A stretch of DNA of 64,000 nt from JBBRDU01 sp038230335. Its GTDB lineage: Bacteria; Verrucomicrobiota; Verrucomicrobiia; Chthoniobacterales; UBA10450. Numbering within the stretch: position 1 is the first letter of the stretch; each line of letters opens with the position of its first letter. The stretch covers positions 62,001 to 126,000 of the forward strand of contig JBBRNL010000001.1 of NCBI GenBank assembly GCA_038230335.1, read 5' to 3'. The notes beneath the pieces are model-generated. The model was not told the DNA's origin, did no database searches, and saw nothing but the letters and a program-made list of their open reading frames with translations. The translations under genes were made by a program, and so were the position numbers. Positions 27,657 to 37,134 of the stretch are shown piece after piece.

Positions 27657-29000
27657 CTATTTCTTGGCGAACTTCTGCTCGATAAGACGATGCAGATGCT
27701 CTGGAATCGAGGCATGCTCGAGCCGGCGGATGACCTCGTTCAAAAATCCTGTGACGACGAGTCGTCGTGCTACAGCTGGCGGAATTCCGCGACTGCGCAA
27801 ATAGAACATTTCATCCTTGTCGATCTGGCCGGTGGTGGCTCCATGGCTGCACTTCACGTTGTCGGCCAGGATTTCCAAACCGGGCATGGAATCCGCCTCA
27901 GCCTCATCGCTCAGCAGAAGGTTACGCACCTTTTGGTAGGCATCGGTAAAATGAGCTTCCGGCTCAACCCGGATTAATCCCCCAAAAATACTGCGGGCCC
28001 GGCCGTCTAACGCATTCTTGTAGAGCAAATCGCTCTTCGTATGAGGTGAAGCGTGATCCTGCAACGTGCGTGCATCGAATTCCTGATCACCATCCGCGAT
28101 GGACACAGCGAGTAAATCGCTGCGGGCGCCTTCGCCGGTAAGACGGCTCAGGCTTTCAAAGCGCGAATAATCTGCACCGAGATGCATGTTCAAGCTGAGG
28201 GCGGAGGCGTCGTGATCGACCAGCGTTGTGTTCATCTGGAGGGCGCGCACGCGTTCGCCCCAATTCTGCGCGCAAACATAAGTGACCTTGGCGCCAGGCC
28301 CGGCGTTGAGATCGTTCACCCCGCAGGCAAAACCAGGCGCAGAAGACGTCAGTGATCCGAAATGTTCGATTACAGTCACCTTGGAAAGCTCGTCCGTGAC
28401 GAGTAACAAGTGCGGGAAGACGGCCGAGTTCTCGCCGCATAACCAATGGAAGATTTCAATCGGCTCGCTGATTTCGACCCCGCGCGGCACGAAGAGAAAC
28501 GTGCCGGACGTGACGAGTGCCTGATGCAGCGCGGAAAACTTGGCCGAACCGAGGGTGGCCGGCTGCGACATGAAATGTTTTCGGAATAGCTCGGTGTGCT
28601 CGACCATGGCGCGCTCGAGCGGCTGGAAGATGACACCGCGTTCGCGGAGCTTATCCGGGAGGGCGTCGCGATGCAGTAATTGGTCGTCGGCAAAGACGAG
28701 CCGGGCCGAGACTTTATCGAGCGCACGCGATCTCTCCAAAACTTCGGCGCGTTGCGTTTCCGTCAGGACCGCGGGCCTCCGAAACGGAGCGAGATCGAGA
28801 CGGTCGACACTGGAAAAGCGCCAGGGCTGATCCTTGCGCGCAGGCATGGGCATGCTTTCGAACTGCTGCCAGGCGCTGCGCTGCTGCTCCCGAAACCAGG
28901 CCGGAAAAGTCGATGTCTCGGCCGGGCCGGAAAGAAGCGGGAGCGCGGCGATGTGGCCGGCTTCCGTTCCCGCATCCAGGACAGCTGAGTGATTAGACAT
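27657..29000 (-). CDS. sufD: Fe-S assembly scaffold protein SufD
   Basis: This 447-residue protein has the SufBD beta-helix core, with the end pattern ILADNVKCSHGATTGQID.DEMFYLRSRGI and the C-terminal ARRLVVTGFLNEVI characteristic of SufD. The N-terminal helical part contains WQQFESMPMPARKDQPWRFS. SufD partners SufB and the SufC ATPase in the SufBC2D complex. It is the third gene of sufC-sufB-sufD on the minus strand, 62 bases after sufB. The stop is preceded by sequence also found in other intergenic repeats of this window. Confidence 0.94.
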   Translation of the reverse strand: MSNHSAVLDAGTEAGHIAALPLLSGPAETSTFPAWFREQQRSAWQQFESMPMPARKDQPWRFSSVDRLDLAPFRRPAVLTETQRAEVLERSRALDKVSARLVFADDQLLHRDALPDKLRERGVIFQPLERAMVEHTELFRKHFMSQPATLGSAKFSALHQALVTSGTFLFVPRGVEISEPIEIFHWLCGENSAVFPHLLLVTDELSKVTVIEHFGSLTSSAPGFACGVNDLNAGPGAKVTYVCAQNWGERVRALQMNTTLVDHDASALSLNMHLGADYSRFESLSRLTGEGARSDLLAVSIADGDQEFDARTLQDHASPHTKSDLLYKNALDGRARSIFGGLIRVEPEAHFTDAYQKVRNLLLSDEAEADSMPGLEILADNVKCSHGATTGQIDKDEMFYLRSRGIPPAVARRLVVTGFLNEVIRRLEHASIPEHLHRLIEQKFAKK

Positions 29001-29062
29001 TCGATTCCAGACGCAAACGGCGGTCGCGGGACCGCCGTCGCTGATTTTCGTTAGGGCAAAAA

Positions 29063-30472
29063 TTATCCGACCGAGCCTTCCATCTCAAGCTCGATCAGGC
29101 GTTTGAGTTCGACGCTGTATTCCATGGGGAACTGGCGGACGAGGTCATTGACGAACCCGTTCACGCTCAGGCTCATGGCCTGCGCTTCGCTCAAGCCGCG
29201 CTGCTGCATGTAAAAGATTTGCTCGGCGCTGACCTGGCTGACGCTGGCTTCGTGCTGCACAGAATTGGCGGTGCCGCGGACGGTGATAGCCGGATAAGTG
29301 TCAGTCCGGCTGCTCGAATTGATGAGCAGCGCGTCGCACTCGGTGTTGTTCTTGCAGTTTTTGAGATGCTTCGGCACGTGGACAAGGCCGCGATAAGTGG
29401 CGCGCCCAGTTCCGATGGAGATGGATTTGGAAATGATATTCGACGTAGTCTCATCAGCGGCATGCACCATTTTCGCGCCGGTATCCTGATGCTGGCCGTC
29501 GTTGGCCAAAGCGATCGACAACACTTCGCCGCGTGCCTTCCGGCCTTTCATGATGACACCGGGATATTTCATGGTCAGCCGTGAACCGATGTTGCAATCG
29601 ATCCATTTGATCTCGGCATCCTCGTGCGCGAGGCCACGTTTGGTCACAAGATTGAAGACATTGGCCGACCAGTTCTGCACCGTGATGTATTGGATCTTGG
29701 CGCCTTTCATGGCGACGAGCTCAACCACCGCGCTATGTAATGTGGCCGTGTTGAACTTGGGCGCAGTGCAGCCCTCCATGTAGGTTAGCTCTGCGCCTTC
29801 ATCGACGATGATGAGGGTCCGTTCGAACTGGCCGAAGTTTTCGGCATTGATGCGGAAGTAAGCTTGCAGCGGGTGCTTCACCTTAACGCCCGGTGGCACG
29901 TAAATGAACGAACCGCCGCTGAAGACAGCGGAATTGAGTGCGCTGAACTTATTGTCACCTGTCGGGATTACTTTGCCGAACCATTTCCGGAAAATCTCCG
30001 GGTGCTCTTTTAGTCCTTCGGTCGATCCGACAAAAATCACGCCCTGTTCGCCCACGGCCTTCTTGATGTTGGAATAAACAGCCTCGCTATCGAATTGGGC
30101 TTCCACTCCCGCGAGAAATTTTCTCTCCTGCTCCGGAATACCCAACCTCTCGAAAGTGCGTTTGATATCCTCTGGCACTTCATCCCAGCTGCGCTTGGTC
30201 GCACCGCCCGCGGCCAGGTAATAACGGATTTTGTCGAAGTGAATGGCCTCGAGATCCCTGCTCGCCCAGTGCGTCGGCATTGGTTTCTCCAAAAAAGTCT
30301 TGAGACCGCGCAGGCGAAACTCGCGCACCCAGTCCGGGTCTTCCTTCACATCGGAGATGTAGTGGATCGTTTTCTCGGTCAGGCCCGTACCGGCATCACG
30401 CACATGCACTTCCGGATAGGCGAAGTCGCCGATGCTTCGGTTGATATCGACTGCTGAGTTTTCCGTTTTCAT
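29063..30472 (-). CDS. sufB: Fe-S assembly scaffold protein SufB
   Basis: This 469-residue protein is highly conserved throughout: VPPGVKVKHPLQAYFRIN, EGCTAPKFNTATLHSAVVEL, SVGTG-like ISIGTGRATYRGLV, and NNTECDALLINSSSRTDTYP with the conserved Cys, ending in SLSVNGFVNDLVRQFPMEY. SufB is the scaffold on which clusters are built. It lies six bases after sufC. A SufS/SufE pair is not in this operon. A NifS-type cysteine desulfurase is encoded at 55.6-56.8 kb and may supply sulfur. Confidence 0.97.
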   Translation of the reverse strand: MKTENSAVDINRSIGDFAYPEVHVRDAGTGLTEKTIHYISDVKEDPDWVREFRLRGLKTFLEKPMPTHWASRDLEAIHFDKIRYYLAAGGATKRSWDEVPEDIKRTFERLGIPEQERKFLAGVEAQFDSEAVYSNIKKAVGEQGVIFVGSTEGLKEHPEIFRKWFGKVIPTGDNKFSALNSAVFSGGSFIYVPPGVKVKHPLQAYFRINAENFGQFERTLIIVDEGAELTYMEGCTAPKFNTATLHSAVVELVAMKGAKIQYITVQNWSANVFNLVTKRGLAHEDAEIKWIDCNIGSRLTMKYPGVIMKGRKARGEVLSIALANDGQHQDTGAKMVHAADETTSNIISKSISIGTGRATYRGLVHVPKHLKNCKNNTECDALLINSSSRTDTYPAITVRGTANSVQHEASVSQVSAEQIFYMQQRGLSEAQAMSLSVNGFVNDLVRQFPMEYSVELKRLIELEMEGSVG

Positions 30473-30478
30473 TGTCTC

Positions 30479-31240
30479 TTACCTTGCCAGGACCGCTTCT
30501 TCCTCGCGGGCCCAATCATAACCCCGCTCCTCTAATTCGAGCGCAAGTTCCTTGCGCCCGCTGCGCACCACGCGTCCCGCTACCATGACATGGACGTGGT
30601 CCGGCACGATGTAATTCAGGAGGCGCTGGTAATGCGTAATTAAGAGTATTCCAAGATTCGGGCCGCGCAAAGAATTGACGCCGTGCGAGACAGTTTTGAG
30701 CGCGTCGATATCAAGGCCGCTATCCGTTTCATCCAGGACCGCGTATTTCGGCTCGAGCATGGCCATTTGCAGAATCTCGTTGCGCTTTTTCTCGCCGCCG
30801 GAGAAGCCTTCGTTCACCGCTCGTGAAGTGAAGGACCGATCCATGCCAAGTAATTCCATCTTCTCGTAGAGCCTCGCGTAATAGTCGGTCGCTTCCAGCT
30901 CTTCGCCTTCCGGCATCCGGGCCTGAACCGCGGCGCGCAGGAAATTGGCGATGGTGACTCCGGGAATTTCGCTTGGGTATTGGAAGGCCAGAAAAAGACC
31001 GCGACGCGCCCGGTCGTCTGGCTCGAGGGCCAAAATGTCTTCGCCATCCATGGTGACTTTGCCCTGGGTGACCTGGTAATCGGGATGACCGGCCAGAACC
31101 TTCGCCAAGGTGCTTTTGCCCGAGCCGTTCGGGCCCATAATGGCGTGTACCTCTCCCCGGGGAACGTGCAGGGTTAGGCCCCGGACAATCTCTTTGCCGG
31201 CGATGTTTACATGCAGGTTCTCGACGCTTAGTTGATTCAT
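30479..31240 (-). CDS. sufC: Fe-S assembly ATPase SufC
   Basis: From ATG 31240 this encodes 253 residues (MNQLSVENLHVNI); the longer frame to 31381 adds non-homologous residues. ABC ATPase motifs are present: Walker A GPNGSGKSTLAKVL, the Q-loop AFQYPSEIPGV, the SufC-type signature GFSGGEKKRNEILQMA, and Walker B YAVLDETDSGLDIDALK. SufC drives SufBD conformational change. It is the first gene of the suf operon; the promoter must lie in 31241-31470, where no IscR/SufR-like palindrome was recognised. Confidence 0.96.
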   Translation of the reverse strand: MNQLSVENLHVNIAGKEIVRGLTLHVPRGEVHAIMGPNGSGKSTLAKVLAGHPDYQVTQGKVTMDGEDILALEPDDRARRGLFLAFQYPSEIPGVTIANFLRAAVQARMPEGEELEATDYYARLYEKMELLGMDRSFTSRAVNEGFSGGEKKRNEILQMAMLEPKYAVLDETDSGLDIDALKTVSHGVNSLRGPNLGILLITHYQRLLNYIVPDHVHVMVAGRVVRSGRKELALELEERGYDWAREEEAVLAR

Positions 31241-31470
31241 AAATCGCGGACCCAAAAGATAGGGCATTATGGTTGATTTTGCGAATCGGGATTTCGGAAC
31301 ACAGCCCCCGTCCGGAACGGGCTTCCAGAAACGTCGTTCTGTGTCGATTTGGCACAAAACGAGGCCCTTTTTAGGCGACAACAGCTACGGGGCATCCCGG
31401 ATGCTTTAACTGAGGCGCTTCCCACACATCGGCGGCCAGATAGCGAGCGTGGCCAACGGGAGACAAAGAC

Positions 31471-32169
31471 ATGAATACCCCGCTTGAACCAACCCAGACG
31501 CCCGACTCGGTCTCGAAAGCGACGAGTGAGCTGAATAATTTACTGCATATCATCTCGACGACGAGCGCTTTGATGGAGGGAGGGTCCAAGGACGAAGATA
31601 CGGAGAAATATCTGGTGACCTTGCGGGCCAGCATCGAACGGGCGGAGAAAGTGGCTGCTGAACTGGCCGTGGGAGCCGGCGGAGCCACGGAAAAAACGGC
31701 GCTCCGGTCGGACCTGGCCGGCTTGGGAAAGGTGCCCGCCCGCGCGGGCGCGAGGAAGCACTCGATCCTGCTGGTCGACGACGAGCAAATGGCGCTCACG
31801 CTGGTGAAGCGAGTTTTAACCTCGGCGGGATTCGAAGTCACCACGGCTCAGTCCGGCTTTGAATGTCTCGATGCCTTTCGGCGCCGCCCACATAGCTTTG
31901 ATCTGATCCTCCTCGATTTGACCATGCCGTTCATGGACGGGGAGGAAACGTTTAGCCGATTGCAGGAGATACGCGCAGATATGCCGGTGATTATTTGCAC
32001 CGGATTCATCCAGCAGGAACGGTTGGATAGATTGATGACTGCCGGTTTGGCTGCGTTCATGCGGAAGCCGATTGCTCCCAACGAGATCATCGCTTTCGTG
32101 CGATCGACCCTGGCCAGCGTAAGATATTCGACTGGTCCCAATCAGCAGGTGGTTCCGATCGCGATCTGA
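31471..32169 (+). CDS. Response regulator with degenerate histidine-kinase-like N-terminus
   Basis: This 232-residue protein has a receiver domain (about 97-212) with all key residues: Asp103/Asp104 in LLVDDEQMA, phosphoacceptor Asp149 in LILLDLTMPFMDG, Thr177 in IICTGF and Lys199 in MRKPI. The N-terminal 65 residues (SELNNLLHIISTTSALMEGG) read like the first helix of a histidine-kinase dimerisation domain (HxFNNLL type), but the phospho-His position is Ser. No output domain is present. It may be a hybrid-kinase remnant, or a stand-alone receiver with a helical dimerisation module. It is divergent from sufC. Confidence 0.85.
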   Translation: MNTPLEPTQTPDSVSKATSELNNLLHIISTTSALMEGGSKDEDTEKYLVTLRASIERAEKVAAELAVGAGGATEKTALRSDLAGLGKVPARAGARKHSILLVDDEQMALTLVKRVLTSAGFEVTTAQSGFECLDAFRRRPHSFDLILLDLTMPFMDGEETFSRLQEIRADMPVIICTGFIQQERLDRLMTAGLAAFMRKPIAPNEIIAFVRSTLASVRYSTGPNQQVVPIAI

Positions 32170-32335
32170 CCGACCGGTAAGGTTCGTCGCAACCTCCGGG
32201 CGCGAATGTCTGGGACGCTCAAATTGAGCTGCTCTTGAGCGGATAGCCATCCCGTTCGTAGGCGGCGATTTGCGATTTGAGGTTTGCGACTTTAATTGTC
32301 TGTCTGCGTACCGATTGACGTCGCAGCGGTTGCGA

Positions 32336-32406
32336 TACCCCGTGGTGTAACGGTAACACAGCGCCCTTTGGAGGCGTTATTCATGGTTCAAATCCATGCG
32401 GGGTAG
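32336..32406 (+). tRNA. tRNA-Gln (anticodon TTG)
   Basis: The cloverleaf can be drawn by eye. The acceptor stem is TACCCCG paired with CGGGGTA. The D arm is GTGT/ACAC around AACGGTA. The anticodon stem is GCGCC/GGCGT with loop CTTTGGA, giving anticodon TTG. The variable loop is short and the T arm is CATGG TTCAAAT CCATG. U1-A72 is typical of glutamine tRNAs. The discriminator base is G; CCA is not encoded. Confidence 0.93.
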
Positions 32407-32472
32407 CGCGCGTAAGAAAGACCTGGGAGCGCGGGATTGCACCCCTGCGACGGGCTGCGGCACACTGTGTTG

Positions 32473-34404
32473 ATGGCTGACGGCAAGGTGAACATGAAGC
32501 GGGCGCAGGCTCTTGCGGCTTGGAGCAGTGTGCTATTGGCGATCGTCCTGCTCGCGGCTTACGCGAACCATTTTCATAACAGCTTCCATTTCGACGACGC
32601 GCACGCGGTCGAAAATAACGCGCCCATCCGGGAGCTACGGAACATTCCTCTTTTTTTCCGCGACGCCACAACGTTCAGCTCGCTTCCGAGCAATCAATCT
32701 TATCGGCCCCTCGTTTCGACGTTGCTTGCGATCGATTATTGGATCAGCGGTGGACTGCACCCCTTCTGGTTTCACTTTTCCATATTTGCGCTCTTCGTGG
32801 CGTTGACATTGCTCGTCGCCTTCCTTCTTCATCGTCTGCTTGAACAGGGGACCCCTTCTACACGAAACGGCGTCATCGCGCTGATCGCAGCGGCCTGCTA
32901 TGGGCTGCACCCGGCCAACGCGGACACGGTCAATTACGTCATCGCGTCATCCGAAGTGATGTCGACGCTCGGCGTGGTCGCGTCGTTTGCGATCTACTTC
33001 GCCTTCCCGCGTCTCCGCCCCTCTTGTCTTTACGTTCTGCCGGCCGCGATCGCGATCCTGGCCAAACCGCCCGCCGCGATCTTCGCGGTGTTGTTCGCGA
33101 TTTATCGTTTGTTATTTCGCAATGACGCAGGGCTGGCAATTCCGCGCGCGAAGGGGATGCGCAATTATTTTACGGATATCATTCCTCCGGCCGTGATTTG
33201 CGGCGCGACGCTAATGGTGGTGCAACACATGACGCCGCCCACCTGGGTGGCGGGCGCGGCCAATGTTCACAACTACTTGATCACGCAGCCCTTCGTAGCG
33301 CTGCTGTACGCGAAGACGTTCTTTTGGCCAGGCAGTCTCTCAGCCGATTACGATCTCAATCCTTTTTCTACGACGAGTGACGCGCGTTTCTGGGCGGGTC
33401 TCGTATTTGCCGCTCTATTTCTCACGGGCGCGATCATGGCGATCGTCTTCCGGAAGACACGTGTGATCGGCTTCGGTCTGCTCTGGTTCCTGATCGCGCT
33501 TCTGCCGACCTCGCTGCTTCCGCTCGCCGAGGTGATGAATGATCATCGAACGTTCCTTGCCTACGTGGGTCTTGTCATGGCCATGGCCGGTGCGGCCTCG
33601 CTGCTGATTCCTGGCGGAGCTACCAGCAGCGTTCGGGCGAAGATGGTGGCCGGTTGCGCGGTCGCTCTGTTTCTGGGCGGATTAGGATACGCGACGTTTC
33701 AGCGGAACAAGGCTTGGAAAAGCGAGAGGACGCTCTGGCGTGACGTGGTGAGCAAGAGTCCGCGCAATGGAAGAGGGCTCATGAACTACGGCAACACGCT
33801 GATGGCGGATGGCGATTACGCAGGAGCGCTCGATTACTTCCATCGGGCGCAGCTTCTGGTGCCGCAGTATCCCGTGCTCTTGATCAATCTCGCAATTGCG
33901 GAGGATGCCACGAAAGAGGAGGCCGTCGCTGAGCAACACTTCAAAGAAGCGCTGCGACTGGCGCCTTCCTCGCCCGATGCCTGCACATATTATGCACGTT
34001 TTCTGTTGTCCCACGCACGCGCTCAGGAGGCAGGCACGTTGTTGCGCCGTGCCTTGGAACTCAGTCCAACGGATATGATGGCGCGCGATCTTCTGGCCCA
34101 GGCCGGCGGCCAGATCGCGGGTCAGTCGACCAGGCCGACGCCCGAGTCTTATCTGAACCTCAGTCTCCAGCGGTATCGCGAAGAGCGTTATGTCGAGTCC
34201 ATCGCGGCCAGCCGGTTGGCTCTTTCGCTTCGACCTGGCTACGCGGAAGCGTGGAATAACATCGGGGCGGCCTACAACAAGCTCGGTCGGTTCGAGGAAG
34301 GGGCCACCGCTTGCGAGCAGGCCTTACGCTACAGACCGGATTTTGAATTGGCGCAAAACAACCTGCGATACGCCCGCGCCATGGCCAAGGCACCCGCCAA
34401 ATAA
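32473..34404 (+). CDS. TMTC-like polytopic membrane protein with C-terminal TPRs
   Basis: From ATG 32473 this encodes 643 residues (ATG 32494 is an alternative). The first 410 residues hold about 10 membrane helices. They begin with a lumen-type loop containing FHFDDAHAVENNAPIRELRN and SNQSYRPLVSTLLAIDYW, the acidic pattern seen in bacterial relatives of TMTC and other GT-C O-mannosyltransferase-like proteins. The last 210 residues are TPR units, such as ALDYFHRAQLLVPQYPVLL and EAWNNIGAAYNKLGRFEEG. It probably modifies or assembles surface glycoproteins. Transferase activity is inferred, not shown. Confidence 0.85.
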   Translation: MADGKVNMKRAQALAAWSSVLLAIVLLAAYANHFHNSFHFDDAHAVENNAPIRELRNIPLFFRDATTFSSLPSNQSYRPLVSTLLAIDYWISGGLHPFWFHFSIFALFVALTLLVAFLLHRLLEQGTPSTRNGVIALIAAACYGLHPANADTVNYVIASSEVMSTLGVVASFAIYFAFPRLRPSCLYVLPAAIAILAKPPAAIFAVLFAIYRLLFRNDAGLAIPRAKGMRNYFTDIIPPAVICGATLMVVQHMTPPTWVAGAANVHNYLITQPFVALLYAKTFFWPGSLSADYDLNPFSTTSDARFWAGLVFAALFLTGAIMAIVFRKTRVIGFGLLWFLIALLPTSLLPLAEVMNDHRTFLAYVGLVMAMAGAASLLIPGGATSSVRAKMVAGCAVALFLGGLGYATFQRNKAWKSERTLWRDVVSKSPRNGRGLMNYGNTLMADGDYAGALDYFHRAQLLVPQYPVLLINLAIAEDATKEEAVAEQHFKEALRLAPSSPDACTYYARFLLSHARAQEAGTLLRRALELSPTDMMARDLLAQAGGQIAGQSTRPTPESYLNLSLQRYREERYVESIAASRLALSLRPGYAEAWNNIGAAYNKLGRFEEGATACEQALRYRPDFELAQNNLRYARAMAKAPAK

Positions 34405-34415
34405 TTTCGAGGCCG

Positions 34416-35021
34416 ATGGAATCGAAACCATTTTTTCTTTTTGCGCCGGGAGCGGGAGCCAATTCGTCGCACCCGTGGATGCAACACTGGCAGCAACAGC
34501 TGGCTTCGATTGGCGAGGTCTCGCTGCTTGATTATCCCTATATGCGGACCGGGCGAAGACGGCCGGATCCGCTGCCGCTATTGATTCGTGCTCATCGCGA
34601 GGCAGCGGTGGAGGCGCGCCGGCAGACCTCTGGGTCTTTGATCTTGATCGGGAAAAGCATGGGATCGCGGATCGGATGTCATGTAGCGAATGAGGAGAAG
34701 GTGGATGCGCTTGTCTGTTTGGGATATCCGCTGTGCGGGGCGGGCGATCGGACGAAACTGCGCGACCAGGTTCTGCGGGCGTTGACGACCCCCATCCTTT
34801 TTGTGCAGGGAACGCGTGACGCGCTTTGTCCTCTCGATCTGCTCGAGGAGGTCCGCCAAGCCATGAGAACTTCCACCGTACTGCACGTTGTCAAAGGGGG
34901 AGATCACTCTTTGCTCGTTGGAAAGAGAGAACTTCAAGCGCAGGGAACAACGCAAGAGGCGATCGATCATGGAGTTCTGGAAGCGATCAAAAGTTTCCTC
35001 GTGAAAACCGGCGCCGTTTGA
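34416..35021 (+). CDS. Alpha/beta hydrolase (KANL3/Tex30-like)
   Basis: This 201-residue protein has the hydrolase fold. The oxyanion loop is LFAPGAGANSSHPWM, the nucleophile elbow is LIGKSMGSR with Ser81, and there is LFVQGTRDALCP with Asp135 and GGDHSLLV with His164. The pattern, length and absence of a signal peptide fit the cytoplasmic KANL3/Tex30/dienelactone-hydrolase-like family. It lies 11 bases after the TMTC-like gene, so the two are probably co-transcribed. Substrate unknown. Confidence 0.88.
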   Translation: MESKPFFLFAPGAGANSSHPWMQHWQQQLASIGEVSLLDYPYMRTGRRRPDPLPLLIRAHREAAVEARRQTSGSLILIGKSMGSRIGCHVANEEKVDALVCLGYPLCGAGDRTKLRDQVLRALTTPILFVQGTRDALCPLDLLEEVRQAMRTSTVLHVVKGGDHSLLVGKRELQAQGTTQEAIDHGVLEAIKSFLVKTGAV

Positions 35022-35095
35022 TCCGACGCTAAAACCCTGGGACGACGCCACCTGTGAGTGAATGAAGCGCAACAAATAACATTTTACGGAGTTGA

Positions 35096-37087
35096 ATGAA
35101 TGGGTCCCTGGATCGGTCTAATCTCCGTCGCTCGGGTGGAGATAATGCCCCTCCCCAAGTCGCAATTCATATGGAACAAACAGTCTTTTTCGATCACTAC
35201 CGCCTGGCTAAGGAATACGATGGCGCTCCAGTGGAAATTTCCCGCCTCGGGGCGGCCACAGTCTACAAGGCCTCCGACCTACGTTCCGGGGCACCAGTCG
35301 CGCTGACGCTACTGCCGGCCAGAAGCGTTGACGCCGAGCAACGTGAAAAATTTGAAGAGCAGGCCCGTGCGGCTCTCCTGCTGGATCATACTAATATAGT
35401 GCGGACGGTTGAATTCGGTCGCGAAGGGGAGGACTTCGCGTTTGTGTCGGAATATCCGCACGGCGAGACCCTTGCCGCATGGGTGGCAGAGAACGGGCCG
35501 ATGCCGCCCGATGCGGTCCTGCGCGTTGCTCTTCAGATCGTGAGCGCTCTGGGCGCCGCCAGCTTCCATGGAATTGTGCACCGGGCCATCGAGCCCTCCA
35601 ACATTCAAATAATGTCCGGTCAAACGATCGAGGGCGGCTGGCCTTCCGTGAAGTTAATGAACTTTCCTGTGGCCGGCCAGATACGCGGCGGCGCGGAAAA
35701 TGGGGCAGCGGAGTTCGCGAGTCCGGAGCAGTTACGCGATGGGACAGTCGATTTTCGATCGGAAATGTATTCGCTGGGCGCGACGATCTGCTTCCTTCTG
35801 ACCGGCGCTTTCTACGCGGCCGAGCCGCGTTCGCTGCAAACCAGAAGGTTCGCCGGATCCTTGCGCAAACTGATTACGCCGATGCTGCGTCAGAACCCGG
35901 AGGAACGGCCGCAGGATCCGACGCGGATCACGGAAGAGCTTCATTCCTGTCTGCAACGAGTGGAAAGGCGCCAAGTTTTGTCCCAGCGGTTTGGTATTCC
36001 CTTCGTTCCCGTAAGCGCGCGGCCCATGCCGAAACGACGGAGTGCCGCTCAGCCCCAATCCATTCTGGCGGCCGCCATAGCACGGCCTCCCGAACCAGTG
36101 GCGGACATCGAACCCGCGGTGCGTCCGCGCCGTGTCTGGTTGCGCAGAGGCCTGGCCATGGCGGCCGTGCTATTAGCCGCCGCGACGGTCGCAGCGATGC
36201 TGTTGCCCGCTCCGGTCAGCATGATCTTGCGCGGCAATCGTGACGCCGCGGCAATCGGTGTTCCGGTGGGAGTCGCGCAGAGCTCCCCGGCTCAGGCTGC
36301 GTCAACGAATCCGGCGGCGCAGACCGATACAGACCAAGCAGTTGTTTACAACGCGCCTCATGCGGCCATTGCGGCCGCGACGGAGGATTCGGAAGTGAGC
36401 CAGCCTCAGCAAGTTGCATCAAACACCAAGCCGGTATCTCCGTCAGAGGAGGCGACCGATAACGCTTCCTCCAACCCTACTGTGCTTACGGAGGCGAAGG
36501 TGCCGAAGCCCGCGTCCTCCCCGATTAGCGAAGGAACGGTGAACGATTCTGCCGCACAGCCAGCTCCCCTGAGGGAGGGGCCGCAGACGGTCTGGGAACG
36601 CGCTGCCGGGAGCGGCGCACACCCGCGCATCGCGCAACAAAATGAGGCAGGCACAGACACAAATACGGGCGAAACCGCTGCGCCGGAAGTCGATCAGCCT
36701 AACGACTCAAAGCCGGCAAAAACTTTAGAATCCCACGCGCCGCTCAATTCGCCGGATAGCAGAACCAGAACAGCCAACGCGACAACAAGAGCACGCGGTT
36801 CTCTGAGCGAACGAGCCCGTCCGTCACAGAATTATTCGGCCAATGCACCGCGCTCAACCCATCCGGTTATCCGCGGATCGGTTCGGGCCCGCTTCGCCGG
36901 CATGACACCGGATGGAAGTCTTATCCTGCGCTTGCCGAATGGAGAGACGGCCATCGTGCCGCCGCCTCCCGGTGAATATGTTCCGTCTCAACTTCGCATG
37001 CGTCGGCCGCGCCGTGTCATGATCGAAAGACGCACGACGGTGGCGCCTTCACAGCCGTTCCTGCCCTTTATCCCGCCCGACGCATAA
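35096..37087 (+). CDS. Membrane-anchored protein pseudokinase
   Basis: This 663-residue protein has an N-terminal kinase-like domain (about 33-290) with the general Hanks fold, for example YKASDLRSGAPVAL, HTNIVRTVEFGREGEDFAFV and FASPEQL...RSEMYSLGATICFLL. The catalytic residues are replaced. The beta-3 Lys is Thr71, the HRD Asp is Ala164 (HRAIEPSN) and the DFG Asp is Asn189 (MNFPVAG). A single membrane helix sits at about 352-376. A long low-complexity Ala/Pro/Ser region follows, then a basic C-terminal domain with GSVRARFAGMTPDGSLILRL. The start has GGAG 5-6 bases upstream. It probably binds a ligand or partner rather than phosphorylating. Confidence 0.88.
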   Translation: MNGSLDRSNLRRSGGDNAPPQVAIHMEQTVFFDHYRLAKEYDGAPVEISRLGAATVYKASDLRSGAPVALTLLPARSVDAEQREKFEEQARAALLLDHTNIVRTVEFGREGEDFAFVSEYPHGETLAAWVAENGPMPPDAVLRVALQIVSALGAASFHGIVHRAIEPSNIQIMSGQTIEGGWPSVKLMNFPVAGQIRGGAENGAAEFASPEQLRDGTVDFRSEMYSLGATICFLLTGAFYAAEPRSLQTRRFAGSLRKLITPMLRQNPEERPQDPTRITEELHSCLQRVERRQVLSQRFGIPFVPVSARPMPKRRSAAQPQSILAAAIARPPEPVADIEPAVRPRRVWLRRGLAMAAVLLAAATVAAMLLPAPVSMILRGNRDAAAIGVPVGVAQSSPAQAASTNPAAQTDTDQAVVYNAPHAAIAAATEDSEVSQPQQVASNTKPVSPSEEATDNASSNPTVLTEAKVPKPASSPISEGTVNDSAAQPAPLREGPQTVWERAAGSGAHPRIAQQNEAGTDTNTGETAAPEVDQPNDSKPAKTLESHAPLNSPDSRTRTANATTRARGSLSERARPSQNYSANAPRSTHPVIRGSVRARFAGMTPDGSLILRLPNGETAIVPPPPGEYVPSQLRMRRPRRVMIERRTTVAPSQPFLPFIPPDA

Positions 37088-37114
37088 AGGACGCTGCCCC
37101 GTTCTTACTGTAGC

Positions 37115-37134
37115 CACCTCACTCCGTTGAGGTG
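37115..37134. terminator. Short hairpin between convergent genes
   Basis: The perfect arms CACCTCA and TGAGGTG flank a 6-base loop, 28 bases after the pseudokinase stop. There is no T-run, so terminator activity is uncertain. It may be part of an intergenic repeat. Confidence 0.4.
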
